Part shown: in pieces, positions 56,131 through 64,000 of the stretch
Layout: each line of letters starts with the position of its first letter
Numbering within the stretch: position 1 is the first letter of the stretch
From: Vibrio rhizosphaerae
GTDB lineage: Bacteria > Pseudomonadota > Gammaproteobacteria > Enterobacterales > Vibrionaceae
NCBI RefSeq assembly: GCF_024347095.1
Contig: NZ_AP024904.1
Span: 248,001 to 312,000, forward strand
DNA: 64,000 nucleotides
Direction: 5' to 3'
The notes under the pieces: model-generated
Told to the model about the DNA's origin: nothing
Database searches by the model: none
The model's input: only the letters and a program-made list of their open reading frames with translations
Program-made: the position numbers and the translations under genes

Positions 56131-59100
56131 TTAACCTCTAACTTTAACCGTCGATCCGGTCAGTGAGGGCACAACATCAATCCGCAATGCCATTTGCTCT
56201 TTCAGATCTGCCACATGGGAGATGATACCGATCATCCGCCCGGTTTGTTGGAGATCAACCAGTGTCTGAATTGCCAGATCGAGCGACTCCGGATCCAAGC
56301 TTCCGAAACCTTCATCAATAAATAAGGTCTCCAGCCGGATCCCGCCACTGTATGACTGAACCACATCGGATAATCCCAAGGCGAGCGCCAGAGCTGCCAT
56401 AAACGATTCACCACCGGACAGCGTTGCCACATCGCGGGTTTTACCGGTGTAGCCATCTTCCACCACCAGATCAAGACCACGACCGGCGATGCCTTTGAAT
56501 CCTTCGGTTTTCCGCACCAGCGTATAACGCCCTTTGCTCATTAAACTCAGCCGTTGAGAAGCCTGAATCAGAACGTCATCGAGTAAAACTCCTAATACGA
56601 AGCGGTGCAGGCTGATCCGGCTGCCGGTTTTACCGCTGGCGACATCATAGAGGGTGCCGTAAACCTGATACTCTTTCTCCAGTCTGGCGTTTTGCGTGTG
56701 GAGCCGGACAATATCTGTGCGGACTTTTTCCAAGCGTTCGAACGTTGAGTAGATTGTATCCAGCTGCTGGCGTGCATTGGTATAAGCCTGTTGGGCTTGA
56801 GTCTGGGTGGCATTCAAGGCTTCTAAATCCGGTCGTTGAACATCTTTCAAGGCGGTTGTTAAGTCGGCCAGTGTTTGCTCCAAGCGTGTTTGTGTTTGTT
56901 TGAATTCATCGAGTGCTTGTTGCCATTGCTGAATTTCTTGTTCGCTGCGTTGACTGGCGAGATAGTGTTGTTCGTCGCGGAAATGGCTGGCTGCCAGCGC
57001 TTGACGCCATTCGGCTTCTGCCGCTGTCAAGCGCGTTTGTGCCTGCTGGAGTAACTCCTGATTGGTGATGAGCTGACTGTTGAGGTTCGAACAAGCCAGT
57101 GTCGCTTGTTGTAGTTCAGTCTGTGCCGTGGTCAATGCTTGATTGAGAGTGTCGATCTGTTGCTGTGTTGTGGTGATTTCTTGATTAACTTTGGTGACGT
57201 TGTCACGATTTGGGTCAATTGATTCGCTGAGCTGACGTAGTTGCTCCTGACTGGCACTTAGCCGGGAATCATTGGCTACGATCTGTTGCTGAAGCTCGGT
57301 CAGTTTCCGTTCTCCGGTTTCACAACGTTGTTTGAGTGTTGTGACCGTTTGTGCCATTTGCTCCAGATTGAGGGTAGATAAATATTGCAGGCGGTCATGT
57401 CTGGCTTGTAAGTCTTGCTGTAACTGCGCTGGCTGAACGGAAGCTTGTTCGCCGAGTTGTGCGGTTAACTCATTCAAGCGCTGTTCGGTTTGAGCTATCA
57501 ATGTCTGGTGCTGCTCGAGTTGAGCCGAGAGCTGATGATAGTGCTGCCATGCCTGCTGCTGTTCAGCGCGGGCTTGGCGGATGTGTGATTTAGTGACTTC
57601 GGTATCGGTCAAGACCGCAGGGGAAGGGTGCTCACAACTGCCGCAGACCGGGCATGCCTCGCCGGGTTGGAGTTTTTGCGCCAGAATGGCCGCCTGTGCA
57701 CTGTGCCACTGCATTTCTAACCGGTCAGCCTGTTGTTGTGTTGCTTCAAACGCTTGTTTGGCCTGTTGGATGGCGGCAGTTTTTTGCGGTGTTTGTTCCA
57801 TCGCCTGTTGCTGCTGTTTTCTGAGGCTTTCAAGTTGATGGAGATCTGTGGCTAAACGCTGCATGCGGGCAATATCAGCCTCAATCACCGGTTTTTCAGC
57901 CACCTCCTTCTGGGCATGCTCGAATGCTTGATGCGCCTGTTCGGCTTCACGGGTCAGGGTGTCTTTATGAGCAATATACTGCGTTTGTGTCTTCTCAAGA
58001 GACTGTTTTTGGGTGATATTTTCTGCAATCTTATCTTCAAGCGCCTGTTTTTCAGCCAGCTTGGTTTTGAGGGTTTCCAGCTGATAGACCGTTTTTGACA
58101 GCTCCGGGATCTGCTTGGCCTGCTCTGTGGCTGCATCAAGCACAGTCTGTTTGTGCTGTTGTTCGGTCAGCGCTGCATCGCGTGCTTTTTCCTGAGTGAT
58201 TATTTTCTGCTGAAACTCATCTACCTGCTTAGCAGCATTGATCCAATTCACATAAGGCAGTTGAATTTTAGCCGCATGACGTGCCGTATCCAGTTGTTGC
58301 TGCTGTACTGCCATATGCGGACTTTGTTCGAGATGAGTGTTCAGTGCCGATTGCGCGTGACTGAAGCGGTCAAAATCCTGATTGAGCGCTTGCGCTTTTT
58401 GAATTTCGGATTTGATCTGATTGAGGGCAGACAAAGCGGTTTGTTCTTGATGACGGGCCGCTTCGAGCTGTTGGCCAAGCTCAGTTTGTTGTTCATTGAG
58501 TGCCTGTTCAGAGGTCACGCCGGCAACTTGCAAAGCACCGCGGATCTGGTTATCGAATTCGTTTTTAGCCTGACTGATATCACTGGCTTTATCTTTGAGC
58601 GCAAATTCGATTTTTTTATAAATGTCGGTTTGAAACAGTTGACCGAAAATGGCTTCCCGATCTTTAGAGCTTGCCAGCAACAGCTCGCGGAACTGACCTT
58701 GAGGCAAAACCATCACCTGACGAAACTGCGTTTCGTTGAGACCAATCAAAGTTGTCACTTCCGTTTTCACCTGCGTGGTTTTGGCGGTGATCAGTTTCTC
58801 TCCGTCGGTTATGTTGTACAGCGCTGCGCTATGTTTGCGAATGGTTGTCCCTTCGCCACGGCTTTTCGGAACGGGTTGCTCCGGGCTTCGGGCGACCCGG
58901 TAGACTTGATCGTGGAGGGTAAACGTCAGAGTGACTTCTGTCGGGGTATCGGCGCTGGCGAGATCACTACGCATTTGAGCGCCCTGACGTTCATTACCGG
59001 TAGTTTCGCCATACAGGGCAAAGCAGATTGCATCCAGAATCGATGTTTTACCGGAACCGGTCGGGCCATTGATCAGAAACAGCGGATGCCGCCCCAGACG

Positions 59101-59169
59101 GGTAAAATCAATCTGTTCGGTATTGGCAAACGGGCCAAAGGCCTGCATGGTCAGTTGTAATGGTGTCAT
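56131..59169 (-). CDS. sbcC: SbcCD nuclease ATPase subunit
   Basis: Large SMC/Rad50-like ATPase of the SbcCD complex, which cleaves DNA hairpins and processes palindromes and double-strand ends. The 1012-residue protein has Walker A NGPTGSGKTSILD near residue 34 and two long coiled-coil arms (about 190-480 and 530-830). The zinc hook CPVC is at residues 506-509, exactly mid-protein, and the ABC signature ATLSGGESF precedes Walker B LFIDEGFGSLD near 950. Second gene of sbcDC, 9 bases after sbcD. Confidence 0.96.
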   Translation of the reverse strand: MTPLQLTMQAFGPFANTEQIDFTRLGRHPLFLINGPTGSGKTSILDAICFALYGETTGNERQGAQMRSDLASADTPTEVTLTFTLHDQVYRVARSPEQPVPKSRGEGTTIRKHSAALYNITDGEKLITAKTTQVKTEVTTLIGLNETQFRQVMVLPQGQFRELLLASSKDREAIFGQLFQTDIYKKIEFALKDKASDISQAKNEFDNQIRGALQVAGVTSEQALNEQQTELGQQLEAARHQEQTALSALNQIKSEIQKAQALNQDFDRFSHAQSALNTHLEQSPHMAVQQQQLDTARHAAKIQLPYVNWINAAKQVDEFQQKIITQEKARDAALTEQQHKQTVLDAATEQAKQIPELSKTVYQLETLKTKLAEKQALEDKIAENITQKQSLEKTQTQYIAHKDTLTREAEQAHQAFEHAQKEVAEKPVIEADIARMQRLATDLHQLESLRKQQQQAMEQTPQKTAAIQQAKQAFEATQQQADRLEMQWHSAQAAILAQKLQPGEACPVCGSCEHPSPAVLTDTEVTKSHIRQARAEQQQAWQHYHQLSAQLEQHQTLIAQTEQRLNELTAQLGEQASVQPAQLQQDLQARHDRLQYLSTLNLEQMAQTVTTLKQRCETGERKLTELQQQIVANDSRLSASQEQLRQLSESIDPNRDNVTKVNQEITTTQQQIDTLNQALTTAQTELQQATLACSNLNSQLITNQELLQQAQTRLTAAEAEWRQALAASHFRDEQHYLASQRSEQEIQQWQQALDEFKQTQTRLEQTLADLTTALKDVQRPDLEALNATQTQAQQAYTNARQQLDTIYSTFERLEKVRTDIVRLHTQNARLEKEYQVYGTLYDVASGKTGSRISLHRFVLGVLLDDVLIQASQRLSLMSKGRYTLVRKTEGFKGIAGRGLDLVVEDGYTGKTRDVATLSGGESFMAALALALGLSDVVQSYSGGIRLETLFIDEGFGSLDPESLDLAIQTLVDLQQTGRMIGIISHVADLKEQMALRIDVVPSLTGSTVKVRG

Positions 59170-59178
59170 GGGAGTCCC

Positions 59179-60312
59179 TTACTGCCGCGTCAGTTGGTTG
59201 ATGATATCGCCGATGGCTTGTTCTTGTTCTGCCGATAAGGTGTCATCCTGTACTTCAGTAAAGAAATCACGGAACATATCGATTTCACTGCGGGCCAGTC
59301 TGGCCGGGGCCATGGTTTGTTCAACCCCAATCAACATGCCCGGTTTTTCCAGATGCAGCACATTGGGATAGACGGTGCGGAGTTTCTCCATCGGATTGAG
59401 AATGGCGTGTTTGTCCATCAGCCGTACCAGCAAATAGTCGTGATGCTGCGGATCGGTTTTGCCTTGTTCAAGAATGGTATTCAGTTCACCTTCAACAATG
59501 CGCATTTGATGCGGGGCGGTGAGTTCGATAGGCGTGGCGGAGACAAAACCATCTTGGTTCAATTCAACCAGCGTGATGCCTTTCTTATGGTGTTGCTCTC
59601 CGAAACTGTACTTCATCAGAGAGCCTGAGTAGCGAATGTGCGCCGCCCCTTTTTGTTGAGGCTGATGCAGATGACCGAGGGCGACATAATCAAAATCGAG
59701 AAAGTGCTCATGGCTGACCCGATCAGAGCCGCCGATAGACAGGGGCCTTTCGGATTCGGATTCAATCGCTCCGTCAACAAAACAGTGACTGATCAGCACC
59801 TGTTTCTGTGTGGCGTCGGTATGCTCGCGGATTTTTTGGGTCAGGAATTGATGGGCTTCATCATGGGTAGAAACTGCGGTTTGAAACGCTGCACGGACGG
59901 TTTCCGGATCACTGTAAGGCATCCCGTAGAAGGCGACTTCACCCGCCGATTCGCTCGACAAAATCACGGGTTCCAGCATCTGTGTGAAATCACTGATAAT
60001 GTGCAATCCGGCATGTTTCATCTGTTCTGCACCAAAGCCAAGCCGCTCTGCTCCGTCATGATTGCCCGGAATGAGAATCATCGGGGTTTTGAGGGTGCCA
60101 CAAATCTGATGAATGACCTGATTCAATAGCTCGATGGCGACCGTCGGTGGTACCGAACGATCATAGATATCTCCGGCAACAATGACTGCATCAACCGGGT
60201 TGTCTTCAATCAAAGCAACTAATTGGGTCAATACGGCACGCTGATCGGCAATCAGTGAGACGCTGTGAAACTGGCGACCAAGGTGCCAGTCAGAGGTATG
60301 GATAAATTTCAT
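59179..60312 (-). CDS. sbcD: SbcCD nuclease subunit SbcD (Mre11-like)
   Basis: Manganese-dependent nuclease subunit with a calcineurin-like phosphoesterase domain. The 377-residue protein starts MKFIHTSDWHLGRQF, with further metal ligands in VAGDIYDRSVPP near 47, IPGNHDGAERL near 82, VLISHCFVDGA near 165 and FDYVALGHLHQPQ near 210. The C-terminal capping part is followed by a short acidic tail. First gene of the sbcDC operon. Confidence 0.96.
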   Translation of the reverse strand: MKFIHTSDWHLGRQFHSVSLIADQRAVLTQLVALIEDNPVDAVIVAGDIYDRSVPPTVAIELLNQVIHQICGTLKTPMILIPGNHDGAERLGFGAEQMKHAGLHIISDFTQMLEPVILSSESAGEVAFYGMPYSDPETVRAAFQTAVSTHDEAHQFLTQKIREHTDATQKQVLISHCFVDGAIESESERPLSIGGSDRVSHEHFLDFDYVALGHLHQPQQKGAAHIRYSGSLMKYSFGEQHHKKGITLVELNQDGFVSATPIELTAPHQMRIVEGELNTILEQGKTDPQHHDYLLVRLMDKHAILNPMEKLRTVYPNVLHLEKPGMLIGVEQTMAPARLARSEIDMFRDFFTEVQDDTLSAEQEQAIGDIINQLTRQ

Positions 60313-60827
60313 CAGTGTTAGTTTCTTGATTCGTCAGCAGAGTCGCATGGATAAAGTCCGGAAGTTCAAAGACTAGCGTATTCACGCTTGACTGCAAAGA
60401 GATGAGCGGGATTTATCGGTAATCCTTGACAGCAATACTCAGTGATACAACATCTGGCAAGCACGAATTTGTGATTGAACAATGTTGTTGCCAATAGACT
60501 AAAAGTTGCTGTCAATAGACTAAAAAGCCAATAGCTTTGTTATTTATATATCATTCATGTAAATGTAATTAATAGATGATAATTCGTGAATTGAATATAT
60601 TCATTTTTATTGGATGAAATGAGCATGGGTTATATCAATCGGATATTAATGAACAAATTTTTATCATAAATGTTCACTTGTTGATTTTCAGTTCGGTGAT
60701 ATGATTTGCGAACTAAAATTGACATTCACATGACATTGGGAGTGTTAGTTTTTTAGGGCGTTTATCATATGTGTTGATAAACATTTTTATTTAGATATAA
60801 GAATATTTCTGAATCATAGGTATCACA
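60313..60827. other. AT-rich intergenic region upstream of the TPS exoprotein
   Basis: About 515 bases between the divergent sbcD and exoprotein starts, containing a 21-bp repeat and long A/T runs. It must hold both promoters. No gene or RNA recognised. TATCATAAATGTTCACTTG and similar AT-rich sequence would suit H-NS-type silencing of the exoprotein genes, which is inference. Confidence 0.45.
60484..60535. repeat. 21-bp tandem repeat
   Basis: GTTGTTGCCAATAGACTAAAA is followed directly by GTTGCTGTCAATAGACTAAAA (two mismatches in 21), then a partial third copy, AGCCAATAGC. It lies about 170 bases from the sbcD start and 290 before the exoprotein start. Confidence 0.75.
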
Positions 60828-63128
60828 TTGGCTAATATAAATTGGAAACTGAACGTCGGATATCGGGCTTCGGTGAAATATGCATGGCTCATGATTTGTT
60901 TTTCTTTGCTCTCAATCGCCCACTCAGCAGTTGCGGCAATTCGTGCACAGGGAGACGGTAGTATTGAGCAAGCATCAGTCTTGGACCGTTCTGATCAATA
61001 TTATGTGCGTATTGCTAAAGCAAATGCGCAAGGTTTATCGGTGAATTATTTTAAAGAGTTTAATGCGCAAGGAAAGCCGATTGTCTTGCTCAACTCATTA
61101 GTGATGAACCCGAAAATTGGTCATGCTCCGGCCCAGACGATCATGCTGGTCGTTGACCAAAATCAACAGGCAAATATTCAGGCGATTCGGGTTGAGGGAC
61201 ATGCCGCAGATGTCGTTTTAGTGTCTCCCGGCGGCATCCAGTGTCAAAGCTGTTCGATGAACAATACCGAACGGGCGACGTTTGCTACAGGGACTGCACA
61301 GATAGAAAATGGTGAGCTGACCGGCATTGATGTGAATGGCGGGACTGTCACAATTAACGGCGACGGTCTGACGGCAACCGATTTATCGTTGTTAGATATT
61401 GCTGCGGGTCGTGTACTGGTTGATGGTCCGTTACGTACCAATATGAAAGGAAGCCTTTCTACCCGTAATCATCAGCAAGTCAAAGAAATTGATGCCGGGG
61501 GGAATTTAGAAGTTTCCAATGGTGACGTACAAATTATTGTCGGGAAAAATCACTTCCGTTATACCGACCGTCGGTCTGATGCGCATTATCAACTGTTTAA
61601 TCGTAAATCTTTTCAAAACGCATCAAATGCTTTAGAGATCACTGAAAAAGGCCGTATTTCTGTCGGCAATCTTCACCTTGAATCAACCTATGATTTAGGT
61701 TCGATTCTGGTCAAAGGGCTCATCAAAACCCAAGGAAACTGGACATATGTCGGCCGGTATAACGAACGCAGTATTATTCCGTTAGAGTCGGTATCGATTA
61801 AATCGAATGGCAATATTAATCTTTCTGAGCAGATTATTGCGACAAATAAAGTCGATGTGGAATCGACCCGAGCGATTCATATTGCTGCGCTGCCTGCGGG
61901 GAATAATTATCTGCTTGATAGTATTCAAGGCGCAGAAATCAAAGTGGTTGCCGTGGGGCAAATTAAAAACTTTGGCGCCATATCGGGTGAATCGGTTTAT
62001 TTTACCGGCCAGAATATTATTAATGAAGGTGATATTGAAGCGACTCGTGATCTGTACCTCAATGGCCAAACAGGTGTGAATAACCAGTATGGCGGTATTA
62101 TTCTGGGCGAGAATATTGAGTTAGTCTCTCAAGAGGATGTGATCAACGGTCAATATTATCCGTTCAAGCCGGCTGAAATATGTGCGATGCTGCGTGTGGT
62201 CAATAACGCGCCTTCCATTGAAGTCGGTGGTAAATTAGCTGTTCCGCCATTTACAGGATGTGGCAAAGTTGCCGCACAATCACTGAGTGCTTATATATTA
62301 GGGCAGAATATCAAGGTGGTTGCGCAAAACTTTATCAATGCGAACCCTTATGAAGTCTCCAGAAACAGCTATACCGATCCTGAACTCGATTTGGATTTAA
62401 CGAAAAGTGAGCAGGTTGTGGCGTCTGCAGAGTCGATCATGGATATCCGAGTTCATGAGCGATTCTGGAATATGTCAGCGGTTGTCGAATCATGGACCGG
62501 TAATGTGATCTTACAAGCCCCGATCATCGACAACGAACGCTACCATATTTGGGCGGATACCTACGAGAAAGTGGTTGGCAATCCCAACGGAACCCACACC
62601 AATCAGCAGATCCAATATCTGAAAGTTTTATCACCACCAGCGAGACTGAATGTCGGTCAGGACCTGATTCTGAACAGTGACATGCTCAATAACGAACACA
62701 GTAGTGTTGAAGTCAAACGCGATGTGTCCGGGACGGTCAATAAAATCTGGATGGAAGGGCTTAAGCTGCGTGATATTTTCAAACAGACCACGGTGACAGA
62801 GCATTCAAAACGTTACTGTAGTAAGCGCGTTTTCGGCCACTGTATCAAACATAAGAGAAAACATTGGACGACGTCGAGTGTGGCACTGACGAAGAATAGT
62901 AAAACAGCTGAGTATCCATTTATTTTTCTTGTCGACGGGCATATTCATGAAGGGTTCGGCAGCGAATATAGCATGTTGCAGAATATCACCTTCGGCCCTG
63001 AAGCATCGGCTTATGATCCGAAGCCAATGACTCAACCGGTGCAACCCGGAAAACCTGGCAAATTCGTTCCGATTACGGCCAGCGATGTGACCTTCTTTGT
63101 GGAAAACCCAAATTATCAGGGAGATTAA
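60828..63128 (+). CDS. Two-partner-secretion (TpsA/FHA-like) exoprotein, TPS-domain half
   Basis: A 766-residue secreted protein with a long signal peptide (residues 1 to about 36, ending HSAVAA) and an N-terminal TPS-like domain. The hallmark region is VEGHAADVVLVSPGGIQCQSCS near residue 125, which corresponds to the ANPNGI/NCxGC-type motif of filamentous hemagglutinins, and ERATFATGT follows. Beta-helix-like repeats extend to about 500. The start is TTG at 60828 with only a weak AGG upstream; later ATGs would truncate the signal. The protein ends early compared with typical TpsA proteins, and a second FHA-like secreted protein follows. Confidence 0.75.
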   Translation: MANINWKLNVGYRASVKYAWLMICFSLLSIAHSAVAAIRAQGDGSIEQASVLDRSDQYYVRIAKANAQGLSVNYFKEFNAQGKPIVLLNSLVMNPKIGHAPAQTIMLVVDQNQQANIQAIRVEGHAADVVLVSPGGIQCQSCSMNNTERATFATGTAQIENGELTGIDVNGGTVTINGDGLTATDLSLLDIAAGRVLVDGPLRTNMKGSLSTRNHQQVKEIDAGGNLEVSNGDVQIIVGKNHFRYTDRRSDAHYQLFNRKSFQNASNALEITEKGRISVGNLHLESTYDLGSILVKGLIKTQGNWTYVGRYNERSIIPLESVSIKSNGNINLSEQIIATNKVDVESTRAIHIAALPAGNNYLLDSIQGAEIKVVAVGQIKNFGAISGESVYFTGQNIINEGDIEATRDLYLNGQTGVNNQYGGIILGENIELVSQEDVINGQYYPFKPAEICAMLRVVNNAPSIEVGGKLAVPPFTGCGKVAAQSLSAYILGQNIKVVAQNFINANPYEVSRNSYTDPELDLDLTKSEQVVASAESIMDIRVHERFWNMSAVVESWTGNVILQAPIIDNERYHIWADTYEKVVGNPNGTHTNQQIQYLKVLSPPARLNVGQDLILNSDMLNNEHSSVEVKRDVSGTVNKIWMEGLKLRDIFKQTTVTEHSKRYCSKRVFGHCIKHKRKHWTTSSVALTKNSKTAEYPFIFLVDGHIHEGFGSEYSMLQNITFGPEASAYDPKPMTQPVQPGKPGKFVPITASDVTFFVENPNYQGD

Positions 63129-63198
63129 GCATGGGCTCTCGTCGTGTATTCGTGAATATAAATGTAATTGAATGACTCAGAATCAGGTAAATCAAACT

Positions 63199-64000
63199 AT
63201 GAAAAAAAATCAAATACCATCGTGGCAGCGCCTGACTTCTTCTACGCTGTTACCGATACTTTTTACCCATATGTCTTTTCCGGTTTATGCTTCGGTCCAA
63301 CAACATATTGCACTGGATTCGATTACCAGCGCAGTGTCCAGCTCGGCTCGTTATGAACTGAAAGAACAAGTTCAGAATTATTTGTATGCGGGTGCGATTG
63401 AACAAAATGAACTGGCTATTTTTGACGGGTTCGGATTCTTCTTCGAGCAAATCAAAGCCAGCTATCCGGCCATGTTGTCGGCGTTTCATGGCAAGAATAC
63501 GACCTTGAATGATATTCCGGCCCGGTTTGGTACACCTTATGTCGAACGGGGTGTCATCCGCCAGCAGATCACCCAGTTACTCAATAAAAGCTGGATTACC
63601 GCGCCCGGTTATTCCAGCTATAACGAACAGACCAAAAAATTGTATGAGAATGCGATCAGTTATGCGCAGTCACATACGAAAAAACTGGGGCAAGCCCTGA
63701 CAGCCGATGAAATCACGCAGATCCCCGCCGATATGGTGTGGCCTGAAATCCGGGTGATCAATGGACGTAACTACATTGTGCCATTTGTTTATTTGACGCC
63801 AACCACCATTGCCAGCCAGAAGATCTCTGAATCAACACTGGCGGCTGGGTCTGCCAGCATCAAAACGGATACCTTTGTTGTCAATGATGCGGATGTGCGC
63901 TTTAAACATAATGCATTGTTGGATGTTACTCATGATTTCATTAATACCAAAGGCAGGATTTCTGGCGGAGAGCTGACCATCCGCACCGGTCGTGAATTGC
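63199..64000 (+). CDS. Second FHA-like secreted protein, runs off the window
   Basis: ATG 63199, with AGGTAA about 10 bases upstream, opens a frame that stays open for 267 codons to the window edge. Residues 1 to about 32 look like a signal peptide (basic MKKNQ start, ending FPVYAS). Later segments read LTADEITQIPADMVWPEIR and VPFVYL, a pattern found in the body of large filamentous hemagglutinin-type exoproteins before their repeat regions. FINTKGRISGGELTIRTGRE near the end has the beta-helix repeat style. Seventy bases separate it from the preceding TPS-domain protein. The 3' part, including any toxin tip or partner TpsB, lies outside. Confidence 0.75.
   Translation, partial: MKKNQIPSWQRLTSSTLLPILFTHMSFPVYASVQQHIALDSITSAVSSSARYELKEQVQNYLYAGAIEQNELAIFDGFGFFFEQIKASYPAMLSAFHGKNTTLNDIPARFGTPYVERGVIRQQITQLLNKSWITAPGYSSYNEQTKKLYENAISYAQSHTKKLGQALTADEITQIPADMVWPEIRVINGRNYIVPFVYLTPTTIASQKISESTLAAGSASIKTDTFVVNDADVRFKHNALLDVTHDFINTKGRISGGELTIRTGREL

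Overview
The window looks like chromosomal DNA of a Vibrio (Gammaproteobacteria, Vibrionaceae). Three things point there: a complete CqsA/CqsS (CAI-1) quorum-sensing locus, zwf-pgl-gnd in one operon with Vibrio-type protein sequences, and abundant c-di-GMP and two-component genes. No rRNA, tRNA, IS element or CRISPR array was seen. Base composition is mid-GC overall, with AT-rich stretches around cqsA, the orphan pair at 50.9-52.4 kb, and the region before the exoprotein genes at 60.3 kb.

Layout. 0-0.5 kb: 3' end of a C39-peptidase-like gene. 0.9-4.6 kb (-): oxidative pentose phosphate operon zwf-pgl-gnd. 4.8-12 kb: an HD-GYP phosphodiesterase, a PHP phosphatase, a cytochrome b562-like protein, a stand-alone NqrM-like protein with a GTG start, a YdgJ-like oxidoreductase, a CI-type repressor and an unlisted 55-aa small ORF. 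12.5-13.6 kb: zinc alcohol dehydrogenase. 13.8-24.6 kb: a sugar-acid catabolic cluster. Its minus-strand operon encodes Fe-ADH, a DapA-family lyase, a TAXI-TRAP transporter, a cytoplasmic BNR/sialidase-like protein, a YhcH/NanQ-like protein and an SDR. Its divergent plus-strand operon encodes a DUF1537 kinase, PdxA2 and a DeoR regulator. Repeated TAATCAAAA sites lie between the two. 24.7-26.2 kb: an expansin and a DinB-fold protein.

26.4-32.5 kb: an arginine succinyltransferase operon in the Pseudomonas order F-G-D-B-E, abutting a convergent 7TM diguanylate cyclase. 34.5-36.8 kb: a FIST sensor overlapping a soluble histidine kinase. 37.4-46.6 kb: stomatin/NfeD pair, a DEDD exonuclease with a cNMP/CBS/DUF294 protein, a YgjV-like membrane protein and an RND efflux pair. 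47.0-50.3 kb: convergent cqsA and cqsS. 50.9-56.1 kb: accessory DNA with two unrecognised genes, a TSUP transporter with a possible ATC start, an acetyltransferase, a hydroxyacid dehydrogenase, and a disrupted gene overlapping an orphan. 56.1-60.3 kb: sbcDC. 60.8-64 kb: a two-partner-secretion exoprotein apparently divided between two consecutive secreted proteins, the second running off the window.

The strongest candidates for something undescribed are the sugar-acid cluster (13.8-24.6 kb), the divided TPS exoprotein (60.8-64 kb) and the orphan pair (50.9-52.4 kb). Short tandem repeats of 14-21 bp occur in at least four intergenic regions. Many start codons were moved from the longest reading frame to the ribosome-binding-site-supported start; each case is noted.
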